A stretch of DNA of 64,000 nucleotides from Stercorarius parasiticus (Eukaryota; Chordata; Aves; Charadriiformes; Stercorariidae): positions 62,329-126,328 of the forward strand of contig VWZL01002561.1 of NCBI GenBank assembly GCA_013396915.1. Direction: 5' to 3'. The translations under genes and the position numbers were made by a program. Numbering within the stretch: the stretch's first letter is position 1; the number at the start of each line of letters is the position of its first letter. Below the pieces are notes generated by a model. The model did not search any database, was not told the DNA's origin, and saw only the letters and a list, made by a program, of their open reading frames with translations. This document shows, piece by piece, positions 20,601-31,541 of this stretch.

Positions 20601-20814
20601 TTATAAACACTGAATAGTTTACAAAAACATAAGAGCTGAATTTTAATTTGAAGCAACTTTTACTAAATTACTCTCACTTAAGTAGCAGGACCCTTCCCTA
20701 GTATAGCACATGTATTTTTGTTGTTTCGAGTGCAAGGTTGTTCTCAGTTTCAAGTGTTTACACGAATGTTCTGCTGATAAAAGCTTCTGCAGGTCACCCA
20801 GCTGCTAATACAAC

Positions 20815-20866
20815 AGGGCTATTTGCTAACACTTATGGAAAACAATATTCTTAATTAAATAGCCCT
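20815..20866. repeat. 10-bp inverted repeat with 32-nt loop
   Basis: AGGGCTATTT (20815-20824) is the exact reverse complement of AAATAGCCCT (20857-20866). The loop includes TTAATTAA. It may be chance. Confidence 0.4.
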
Positions 20867-23458
20867 GAAAGCTAGTCCACCACTTCTTGATGCCTATCTG
20901 TCTCAAAAGTTTGGTATTAACTTTTAGAAATGCAAGGTATTCTGTAGCAGCCTGTTGTGTCAGAAGGAAGGTGGAGATAAGTCAAAGTGAAATGCTTTTT
21001 TTTTTCTACTACTCTCTATACTTTGTGCCATCATACAAAATACAACAAACAAAAGCATGGTGGCAGACTTTATTTTTTCTGTCCTTGATTAATATTGGCA
21101 CTATTCTGATGGATCCAAAACAGCTCAGTTGTACCCTTCACTTCAAGCTGCCCATCTTCCCTGTTCAACAGTTCGTGTTTTCTGAGAAGTTATACCTTCA
21201 GAGACTTTCTGGTTGAATTACTTCTTTCTTGAAGTGTTGTGTTGCGTTGCATATTTATTGCAAACTGCAGTATCCATTTTTATTACCACAAACTCACATA
21301 TGTTATAAATCTGAATTTTGAAAGTAACTGTAATGCTTGCTGTTAATGATACCCACTTATGGCAGGCTTCTTTTATATAGGAAAAATATTTAGTAAAGTG
21401 AGTTTAGGCTTCCTCAGATTGCTGTTTGTTGTGCTAATGCTCACCAGCCACCCCGCATGTCTGTGGTGCCCCAGCCCACCTCTCTGATCTGTTATTAACC
21501 AATCCAGCCTTTGTGCGTTGAGTCCATGCAAACAGATTTGTGCAAGTAGCAGAGGGAAAGCTTAAGAACAAGAACGCAGACTACATGTTTTACAGACCAG
21601 GGAAGACCAGAAAAGGCAAAATTAGTCTTCTAATTACTTCCATTAGGTTGCCTATACAGGACTTACATAAACTGATCCACAGCTGATTAACAACTTTCTA
21701 GTGAGAACTCATTCCTGGATGCTACTGCTTACTTTCCTGACTGGAAACAGTGTCTTCCATGTTCTAGATAGCTTAACACTGTTTGCCATAACTCCGAAGC
21801 TGATGCTTTAGGAATTTATATGGCCATCCCTTGGAACAACTCGGGGAAGAGAGGAGGGAACCCTGAAATGGTCAAGTCAGGACCAAAAAGGAAAGTTTAA
21901 AAAGTTGTTGAAAATTCAGATTGTCAGCGGCTCATCAAAACTTCTCATGTTTCAAAGATTACCCTCTTTAGTCCTCTGGCTTGTTCTTGCTTTCTCTGGG
22001 AAAATGCCTATTTCATTTCCTGCTACCTCTCCAGAAAAGCAGAAACAAAGCAAAAAAAGGGTGTGAAAAAGCCAAAAGCAAAGGCAGCCAAAGCCTGAAA
22101 AGGAGCTTTCAAATTGTGACACCAAATTTCAACAGTTCTGTCATTTACTAGTGAGCTTCTTTGAAATCTATGCAAAGTATGGAGAGCAGAAAAACTAATT
22201 AAAAGCAAACTAAAAACTTAGAATTTAATTCCTAATAAACTAAAATTTTAATAATAGAATTTATATTAAATAATAGAATATTACTTCTAATAAAATAAAA
22301 TTAGAAGTGAACTTACTCTTTGTTTAACTGAACTGCCACCTGTAAAATATTGTATATTACTTGAGGACTTCACCTGGTCATGGTAAATCTCTGAAGAGAC
22401 CCCTGCTTTAAGCATTTGCTCACAATAAAGTTCCGTAGCTATTACCTGGAAAATGAAGAGTTGAACAAATTTCCTTCCTCATGATGGAATTTGAAGTAAT
22501 TATTACAAGTATCAAAATAATTTACTTTATTCTCTGTTCCATACAGACATTTTTCCTCAGCAGCAACTCTAGATGAGGATTTCTATAGGACAATGAAGGA
22601 GTTGGTCCATACCAGGCACTTAAAGGCAAACTCAGTTTTCTTGGAAAAAGTTGATACTTCTCCAGCTATGCAAAGTTGCTGAAGATGCTGCCGCAAAGCC
22701 TTTCTTTCACCTCTAGTCTCTGAGAACTAGCAGGAACTTCTTCCATTGATGAAGATCAAATTTGTGAAATATTCCAGGTGGGAATATTTTTGTTCTACTT
22801 TAAGGTACTAAGGCTGAAATCACCTTATAGCATTGTCTAGTTCTTAATCTTTTACTTTTATAAACCACAAACTGTAAACAAGCCTTACAAGGTCTAATCC
22901 AGGGAGTATTGTGGTATATGATTTCAGGGAGTCTTGTCAAGGCATTACGTGACCATGTTTGCTGCTATTTGACAGCATTTTCTTCCTAGATGATTCCTAA
23001 GCATGAAAGGTCCTTCAGTAATATGGCAGTATTGTGACAGATGTCACAAAATATTCCTCCTCAAACGCTGATCTTTATCTTTTTCCAAATACCCTGTTTA
23101 GAACACAACCCAGTAATCTGGTGAGTCTACCCAGTGTCAAGTATCCCTTCAGCAGAAGGGGCTTTGAAGAGTTGGATAAACTTGCAAATTCAAAGCTATT
23201 TGGTGGAATCCAGAAGCAGTCATGGTAACAGTTAGCAGCAGGTTTCTGGACTGGAAGCTTATTTGTGATTTTGTGTAGTTTTGGGCAACACGGTCTTCTA
23301 CAAGTGCCCACACATTGGGAGAAAGCAGGGTCAGGCTTTGGGAGAGACCCCGTTCCTACTGTAATCTGGTTTTACTTAGCCACCAAGACAGGTGGAAAAT
23401 TAAGAGTTGAGAGTTTGGGTTCAGAAAGTTGCTTTGAACTTCTTGCGTGTTTCTCCAG

Positions 23459-23614
23459 GAATGCATATACTATGCAGTGGAAGTCACCAAAGTGACAGTA
23501 ACAAATGGGACGAAGCGAACAGCTCTGTGCTTGGTTATAGGAGCCAATTTAGCCAGAAGAGACACACTTCAGCTTCTTAAGCAGCTCAGCCAGGCTGTGG
23601 AGAAGATGAAATAG
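23459..23614 (+). pseudogene. Unassigned coding-like segment after a splice-acceptor-like site
   Basis: The sequence TTGCGTGTTTCTCCAG|GAATGC at 23458 is a fair acceptor. The frame starting at 23459 stays open for 51 codons to a TAG at 23612-23614. The reading (ECIYYAVEVTKVTV, then ARRDTLQLLKQLSQAVEKMK at its end) has protein-like composition and codon choice, with a charged amphipathic-looking tail. I do not recognise the family. Another open segment of similar character occurs at about 22566-22680 on the same strand (LDEDFYRTMKELVH). They could be remains of a gene, a terminal exon of an unannotated transcript, or chance: an open run of 51 codons is not rare. Confidence 0.2.
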
Positions 23615-24657
23615 AGTCTGTTGGAGGCATCCAATGTGAACCTTGCATCAGAATGCTGACATCTTGTTCTTCACCAAAATGAACCTGCTTGCACAACAAA
23701 GCTTTGGGAAGATAGTTATATTTTTCTTCATGTTAGTACTGTCATCTCTCCACTGTAACTCCAAGGCTGCCATGGAAATATCATCTGGGATCTACCTAGT
23801 TTAATTCTTGCTGTCTGTTCAGGCTCCTTTGCCTAGAGATGAGCAGGTGTGTCATGTTCACAGTGAATGGCACTTCACTTTGAACACTGTAGGGTTTTTG
23901 TTTCTCATTAGGTCCCCCTAAATGTCTTTGAATTTTGGCAAACCTTACAGATTCTGAACTGTTCTTCCTAAATCCAGACAGCTGCTCACCGGCTGAGCTC
24001 TATCAACCCTCTTAAGAGTCTGATTTTCTTAGGAAATGAAGCAAAGCTGGTTTGGGGGAGGGTTTGGGTGGTTTTTTTCTTGTCTCTCAGCTTTAGCTGC
24101 CCATTTATTGTCACTTCCAGCTTCAGCCTGGTATTTTGTGCATAAAATACTTTATGGAAGGAGTGTTGCTTCACATTCAGATTTATTAATATTAGTATAT
24201 CAGTATTCCCAGTATGATGTTTTCAGACTCTGGAGAAAAGAGGGGAACAGATGAGAGTGTCATTTGACTTTGAACACTGGCATGTTTTTCTCTCCTTTTG
24301 GCTACTGCCATGAGCTTGCAAGCTAAACATTTTTCACTGAGGCTGTGCTCTTTCCTACTTTGTGAACTGAAGTACAGCATTCAATTCGAACAAGTCTGTA
24401 TTTTTAAATCCTTTCTGTCTTAAATTACAGCAGTGCCCTACTGCATGTATTAACTGATGCAGTCAGAAGATCATAAATTCACTCTGCAAATTGAGTTATG
24501 AAGGAAGTGGGGTGCTCTCTGGAACTACTATCAGTATATATGCAAAATAAATATAAATATTCCCCAACATGAGGGAGCAATTCATGGGGGGAAGGTTTAG
24601 GAGGGAACGAGAGTTACCTTGATGTGTAAATACTGATTTTTTTTTTCTTTATGTTAG

Positions 24658-24850
24658 GCTGCACATGCTTTTTCTATTGCTGCAAGAAGTATCTGTGCAG
24701 TTGACAAGATGCCTCTGTTCAAGGTGCTGGCAGGGACAAGACCCAAAAAAAGAAGATCCAACCACCTCGTTGACTGGGGATGGTGAAAAGACATTTTCTT
24801 AAGCAATTGAAAGCTCATCTGCATTCCCCTGCCAGCAGAGGTCTTTACAG
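24658..24850 (+). ncRNA. Candidate exon of an unannotated transcript (193 nt)
   Basis: A long T-rich tract ending TTTATGTTAG (24657) is followed after 193 nt by CTTTACAG|GTAAGA, a near-consensus donor at 24851. Strong sites at both ends at a typical exon size make a spliced exon plausible. The longest frame reads 42 codons from the acceptor to TGA and resembles nothing I know, so a lncRNA exon, or an exon of an extended ELAVL2-strand transcript, is as likely as coding sequence. Confidence 0.3.
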
Positions 24851-25750
24851 GTAAGAAAAAACTTTAGCCTAAACTTTTTCTTTCTGTGCATTTAAGCACA
24901 ATCTTTCCACTAAGTTGAAAGTAAGCTTTGTGAGGAATGTAGGACCAACAACCCAAGTGGTTTTAAATATCAAACAGAGTGCTCATGCTTCTGCCTGTGT
25001 AGCTTACAGAGGCAGAGATCACTCATAAGGTAGGCAAATCCACCGTGTACTTTTGCACGTGTGAACAGCACTTATATTCACAGGTAAGCATGGCATTTTT
25101 CATGCCGCACTTGCCTCGCGATGTATTTCTAGGATGTGCGCTCTTGTAAATAACATAGTGAATTTTTAACAAGAGCTGGTTCCAAACATGCTAAGTTGTT
25201 CACAGCTATAACAGCTCCCTAAAAGCATACCTCATAAAGTGTCATACAGTGATAAAGATATACAATACCACATGGGAAGAGTGACAATAGGGCTCTTGTT
25301 CTTTGCATATGAGAGTTAGGATGTTGTGTTGGCTATCTCCTGTGCCAGGTCTGGCAGACTTGTTCCCCTGTCCCCCTCAGAGCTGAACTGGAGGCAAGAC
25401 AAAACCCAACTTCAGATGGAGCGTGGGAGCATGGGCATCTCTGGTTGATGGTCCAGAGTTTGCTTGGTCTCTTCAGTGCAAGGACTGCATCTACAGGGTC
25501 AAGCTGGTGTTGGGGGACACAAGGTGTCCTGGTATGGCTTCTCTCTGGCCACAGGTCTGTTGCAATTGTGGTAGTCTGCTATCCAGTGCATATCTTGGCA
25601 ATAAGGCAGGCCTAGCCTTAAACAGTTATGGACAACTACTCAATCAGAAATTTGTTAAAGGCTTTTTGGGAAACTGATGTTTAAATAGATGATAAATGTT
25701 AATACAGCTTACTGGGATAGTCTCTTCTTTTTTTTTTTTTTATTTTGTAG

Positions 25751-25877
25751 GAGCCTTTGTCCTAGGAAATTTCAGAAATTCACTCTGAAAAGTAGAAAAC
25801 AATGTGATAATGAGGAGTTTAAAAGAGAAAAATGGCACAGAGATAGAACTGCTTTATTTCTTCTAGAACAGAAATAA
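25751..25877 (+). other. Strong splice-acceptor-like tract followed by a short open frame
   Basis: A run of about 17 T followed by ATTTTGTAG ends at 25750. The sequence behind it is open for about 41 codons (KFQKFTLKSRKQCDNEEF, then HRDRTALFLLEQK), ending with TAA at 25875-25877. It lies 900 nt past the donor at 24851, so the two could be consecutive exons. An AATAAA follows at 26446-26451. All of this is inference from signal quality. Confidence 0.2.
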
Positions 25878-28872
25878 TTCTAATAATGGGAATTTTTCAC
25901 TGTGATCTTGTTACCCTTTTTTCTGTAGCTATTCATACTCCTCTTTACATTTCAAATTGAATTTGTAAATATATTGAAATTTTTGGAAGCTGGTAGGTGA
26001 TTATTTTTCCTGAAAATAGGCCACTTACTGTGTTTCAGTGAAGATGGTAAAAATTTTATCTGAAGGGTTAAGGTCAAATCTCTGATTAACAAAACTACTA
26101 GCCTGTGTGGTGGTGTGTTCTCTTGCTGTTCAGGATTTTTCGAAGAGGTTAATGAACCATAGAGCCCATTGTGAGATCAAGAAGCTGATTTTCATGAAAA
26201 AATGAATATACGAAAATGCTTAATGTTAAACTAATCTTTAAAGACCTCTATCTGTGAAAAACCTTTCTCTTTCCCCAAGACCCTGGATTAAGCAGAGATG
26301 CATTTGTTTAGTATTAGATATTTGGGAATACTAAAAGGTCATTGCCCTTCAGTAAGAATGGTTATCAATTGTTCTGTTGGTAGAGGATTTCCTTTTTCCC
26401 AGCATAGTCAAGGAAAAAATATTTTGACCCTGTCTACTGCAGGGAAATAAACTGTGCAAAAACAAACCACCATTTAGTTTGAGCTGTATTATGTAAATTC
26501 CACTGCTAATGATTGCTTCATTGCACATTTTCACTGTGTAGAGGAAAACCAGACTTCACACTGATTTCCACCTTACCACTGGCAGGTGAATCTATACGCA
26601 GTTTCGTTGGAATTGCAAGATCAAAACCAAAATGAGCCTTCTAGTTCTATGCTGTCAAAACAGTAGTTTCGTGCATAGCAAGAGATGTTACGTAATGAGC
26701 TGGGTAATCAGCTGAGAAAATCAGTTGAGTTTGATGCTAAATTCTGTAGTCTTGGGAACACTGCAGCAAATACTCTGTGTAAAACCAACAGGAGGGAGAA
26801 GAAAAGAAACAAAAAGGTTAAGAAAATGAAATCTTTATCCAGGTACATGATATTCCAAACATTGTTCTTTCCGGGATTCACTGGAAAATGGACCTATTGC
26901 GTGAAACAGAGGCAGATGGGTAAAAGCAACTAGAGGTCTACCCATTAGTGGAAATGATACTTGAAAATAAATGGATTTTCCATTTCTTTTTGGAAAACTT
27001 TGTACTCAGAAAGCCAACTGTCTCCATTTCCTGGTCGAGACCAGGAAGACCTCTGGACTACAAAGTGTAACACTGATCAGCCATGATAGTTCAGATAATG
27101 CCACAGCACAGCACTGACCCCAGTGGCATCCTATGGACATGGTCACAAACACAAACAAAAGCTTCGTGCATGTGGGACTGGTTTCCTCCTGCCTTTTTTT
27201 TTTTTTTTCCAGAGGGTCTTGAAGCCCTTGCATATGTGCAGAACAGGAATGAGCACCTGAAATGTTGAACCTTGTAATCACTCCTTTCAGCAGAAGAGCT
27301 GATTTCCCCTGACCTTCATGTGTATTAATGACTGGAGGATCTTATTACAACCATTATTTTTAATACACTTGCCATACCATGACAGTGGCTAGGTCCATCG
27401 CATTTTATCATTGATTCAGCTGTAAGTGTTCCTGCTTTGAAACAGTTCTTGAGTGAAGAGTATTTGGTTCAATTTGAACTCAAGCAGTACTATCATAAAT
27501 GTTAGTCAAGAGGAAAATGCATTTGAAGAATTTGCTTCCATTGGTGGGAATAGTCCCTACTTAAAAAGCTCTTAACGTTAGAACTGATTCATTGAAGTGG
27601 CACGGAAAATCTGAAACTTCCTTAAACTTGCTTCAGATACTTTGTCCGGTCTATGAGCAACGGCCTGGTTACAGCGATTTCGTATTTGTGTCATTGCTGG
27701 GCTGCACCCTTGTGTTCACATACCTGGAGACATACAATAATGTATGATTTTGTGCATAATTGTGTACTATTCTTCATGGCTTATGCTGCTAAAACTGTGG
27801 GGAGCGTCTTTGCTAGTGCCTTTGGATTGGTGTATGAGTTTGTGTGGTGCTAGATGCCTCTGTTTTGAAATGCCTAATCAGTGACTGCTGAAGAGCAAAT
27901 CTGCTGAAGAACCACTAAAGCAGCTGCATTCATCTGGTATGAGGCACACTGTGATGTCATGGAAAATGTGCTCACGAGCTCAGTGAAGAGCAATTCCTAA
28001 GAAGTTATAGTTATGTACAGACTTGTATAGGAAACAAGAGAATGCGAAGTTTAACCATGTTTAGGGTAGGCTGTAAAATATTTCTGTGAACAGGTGGTGT
28101 TCTACAAGAGTTAGTAGTCTTAGATAAGCAATACTCCTTGAAACAGGAAAAACATAAAGCCATTTTGTATAATGAACTTTGACTGAAAAAGTTAAGTGCT
28201 GAAGACTTCCTGAAACCTTTTCTAGACCATGCTACCCTTTCTGCAACTTGCAGAAGGCATTTTACCTTTCAGAAAACTTGAACCATGATTCATGGCAAAA
28301 AGCAGCTGCCTAAAAATGCATTAATATTTCACTGGCAGAAAGCCTTCTTCCTGTAGTGATTGTTTATTCTTTTTGTTGCTGGGAGTAATTAGCAAGAGCA
28401 GTCACTTGCAGCTGTTAGATGCTCTGAGCTCCAGCAGAGATCGTCAAGGCTTTGTGTGCGTTTAGGTTCTGTTTGGAAACCAGTGAGTCTCTGGAGTACT
28501 TCACATCAGGGAGCACTTTTGGCAGTTGGTGGGTCCACTGAAGGAAATGAGATAAACTTATGCTTTTAATTTTTAGTTGAGCAGCTGGGGTCTTACTCCG
28601 TAATCCAATTTGGTGTATGTAAAAAAAAAAAAGAAAGAAAATAATTACAGATTGACCTGTGTGAATTTCCTAGGTTTTATTGACTGTACATCTAGACAAT
28701 GTATGGTTTTGACAGAGAAAAAACCTAAATGCCCACCAGGCCAGATGAATGGTTGTATCACAGCAAGTCCTTTTTCCGTTGTGTGTTGCTGACATTTGTA
28801 TATAAAACTGTTTTCTGCAGTGATAGATGTAGGTATTTCTCACCTGGGACAAGACAAACATGAGCATCAGTT

Positions 28873-28970
28873 AGAATCACAGAATCATAGAATGTGTTAG
28901 GTTGCAAGGGACCTCTAGAGGTCATCTAGTCCAAACCCCCTGTAGAAAGCAGGGACATGTTTAACTAGAT
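28873..28970 (-). mobile_element. CR1 LINE 3'-end fragment, minus strand
   Basis: It begins with the reverse complement of the CR1 terminal octamers (AATCACAGAATCATAGAATG), followed by the GGGACCTCTAGAGGTCATCT block and CAGGGACATGTTTAACTAGA. It is about 100 bp, severely 5'-truncated, and contains only 3'UTR. Confidence 0.85.
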
Positions 28971-29566
28971 CAGATGGCGGGTTGGAAAACAGAGCTAATA
29001 TAAAGCCATGGTTCGTGTGTGTGCATATGTCTGATTCAGAAAACAGATGAACTTATTTACTGTTCATGACTCTATGCTTTGCAGCTAACTGCATGTAGGA
29101 AAACCCTTGCACGTTATTTACACACCCAGCAGTAAGTTCTATAGTTTCCTTCATATTGAGTTGTCTTTGAGGAAAAATTGTATTGTGTGAATCCATAATA
29201 ACTTCTTCAGCTATTCAGATTTAATGTAACTGCTAGCTCCTTTCAAAAAGTGGAGAAGTCTTTGTGCTCTTCAAGTATTTGAAAAGAACTGGTGGTGTCA
29301 CACCTTTGATTCTTTTAGTACTCTCATTTTTACCTCTGTCTGGAAAGGGAACTTCATTAACTAGCATTCACTAGCAAACCATCAAAACTTAAACATTTGG
29401 TTGAAATGTGGCTGATGTCATTTGCTTTTTTAAATAGGGCAGTTAGAATAGCTTTCCTATCCTGATGTCTGGTCAAAGTACTTAAAATTCTAAAATACTT
29501 ACTTGTCTTGATGGAGACGATGTGTTAAACCTTGTCAGTATGAAAGTTCTTAAAGCATAATTTCAG

Positions 29567-31541
29567 GAAAAATGCCAGGAGGCCTGCGTGGATTAACAAA
29601 GAGCTCCTGGACAAGCTCAAAAGCAAAACGGATGCCTACAGAGGGTGGAAGCAAGGACAGGTTGACTGGGTGGAATACAGAGAAACTGTCCGAGCGACCA
29701 GGAACCAGATTAGGCAAGCTAAAGCCCAGAGAGAATTAAATCTGGCTAGGGGCATCAAGGATAACAAGAAAAACTTCTATAAGTACGTCAGGGGTAAAGG
29801 CAAGACTAGGGAGGATGTGGGCCTTCTCAGGAAGGAGACAGGAGACCCGGTCACCCAGGATATGGAGAAGGCTGAGGTGCTGAGTGACTTTTTCGCCTCG
29901 GTCTTCACTGGCAAGGGTTCCAACCACATCACGCAAGTTGCAGAATGCAAAGGCAGGGTCTATGAGAATGAAGAACTGCCCACTGTAGGAGAAGATCAGA
30001 TTCAGGACAATCTGAGGAACCTGAAGGTGCAGAAGTCCATGGGACCAGATGAAATCCATCCATGGGTCCGGAGGGAGCTGGCCACTTTCCATTATATTTG
30101 AAAAGTTGTGGCAGTCTGGTAAAGTTCCCAGTGATTGGAAAAGGGGAAACATAACCCCCATTTTCAAAAAGGAAAAAAGGATGACCCAGGGAGCTACAGA
30201 CCAGTCAGTCTCACCTCTGTGCCTGGCAGGATCATGGAGCAGATCATCATGGAAACTCTGCTAAGGCACATGGAAAATAAGGTGGTGATTGGTGAGAGCC
30301 AGCATGGCTTCACCAAAGGCAAATCGTGCCTGACAAATTTGGTGGCCTTTTATGATGTTGCCACAGCATAGGGAGATAAGGGGAGAGCAACTGATGTCAT
30401 CTACCTGGACTTACGCAGACCGTTTGACACTGTCCTGCACAACATCCTGGTCTCTAAATTGGATTTGATGGATGGACCACTCGGTGCATAAGGAACTGGC
30501 TAGGTGGCCACACTCAAAGGGTTGCAGTCAATGGCTCAATGTCCAAGTGGAAACCAGTGAGGAGTGGCGTTCCTCAGGGGTCAGTACTGGGACCAGTGCT
30601 GTTTAACATCTTTGTTGATGACGTGGACAGTAGGATTGAGTGCACCCTCAGCAAGTTTGCTGACGACACCAAGCTGTGTGGCATGGTCGACACACTGGAG
30701 GGAAGGGATGACATCCAGAGGGACCTTGACAGGGTAGAGAGGCGGGCCTGTGAGAACCTCATGAAGTTCAACCAGGCCAAGTGCAAGGTCCTGGGTCATG
30801 GCAATCCCAGGCACAAATACAGGCTGGGCGGAGAATGGCTTGAGAGCAGCCCTGAGGAGAAGGACTTGGGAGTGCTGGTGGACAAGAAGCCCAACATGAG
30901 CACGCAATGTGCACTTGTAGCCCAGAAAGCCAACCGCATCCTGGGCTGCATCAAAAGAAGTGTGGCCAGCAGGCCAAGGGAGGTGATTCTGCCCCTCTAC
31001 TCCACTCTCGTGAGACCCCACCTGGAGTACTGTGTCCAGCTCTGGAGCCCTCAACACAAGAAGGGCATAGACCTGTTCGAATGGGTCCAGCGGAGGGCCA
31101 CGCAGATGATCAGAGGGCCGGAGCACCTATGCTATGAGGACAGGCTGAGAGAGTTGGGGTTGTTCAGTCTGGAGAAGAGAAGACTCCAAGGAGACCTTTA
31201 TAGCAGCGTTGCAGTACCTGAAGAGGGCCTACAGGAAGGATGGGGAGGGACTCTTTATCAGGGAGTGTAATGATAGGACACGGGGTAGCGGCCTCAAACT
31301 GAAAGAAGGTAGATTTAGATTGGATATCAGGAAGAAATTCTTTACTGTGAGGGTGGTGAGACACTGGAGCAGGTTGCCCAGAGAAGCTGTGGATGTCCCC
31401 TCCCTGGAGGTGTTCAAGGCCAGGCTGGATGGGGCTTTGAGCAGCCTGGTCTAGTGGGAGGTGTCCCTGCCCATGGCAGGGGGGTTGGAACTAGATGATC
31501 TTTAAGGTCCCTTCCAACCCGAACCATTCTGTGATTCTGTG
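29567..31541 (+). mobile_element. CR1 LINE, 5'-truncated, about 2 kb, plus strand
   Basis: The right end shows the CR1 3' terminus: a GATGATCTTTAAGGTCCCTTC block and two tandem ATTCTGTG octamers (31526-31541). The left end is near 29567, where similarity to other CR1 copies starts. Between them lie the reverse-transcriptase region and the C-terminal part of ORF2; the endonuclease part is missing. There is no poly(A) tail and no clear target-site duplication, as expected for CR1. The most complete CR1 in the window. Confidence 0.93.
29670..31454 (+). pseudogene. Broken CR1 ORF2 (reverse transcriptase), inside the plus CR1
   Basis: The coding remains are spread over at least four frame segments: 29670-30101 ([20 protein letters not shown], then [11 protein letters not shown]), 30135-30371 ([24 protein letters not shown]), 30539-31270 ([15 protein letters not shown] and catalytic FADD at 30656-30667) and 31209-31454 ([32 protein letters not shown]). 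Stops and frameshifts near 30100, 30371 and 31200 break it, and the N-terminal endonuclease is absent. The family copies itself by target-primed reverse transcription; this copy cannot encode a complete enzyme. Long frames on its minus strand are shadows. Confidence 0.9.

Larger units (their letters stand above)
17706..28872. other. Downstream intergenic DNA without a recognised gene
   Basis: This is AT-rich DNA downstream of ELAVL2. I see no CR1 or LTR copy here and no known protein family. It includes an AT-only stretch around 22195-22310, an inverted repeat at 20815-20866, and exon-like segments at 23459-23614, 24658-24850 and 25751-25877, listed separately. The region 25360-25680 is more GC-rich but unassigned. 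Confidence 0.7.

Noticed and set aside
30581..31126. 181-codon minus-strand open frame
   Set aside because: It is the antisense shadow of the CR1 reverse-transcriptase region, whose plus-strand frame carries the expected motifs.
29567..31541. CR1 reverse transcriptase as a domesticated host gene
   Set aside because: Multiple frameshifts, an internal stop and loss of the endonuclease domain indicate ordinary decay, and the 3' end is a typical CR1 terminus.
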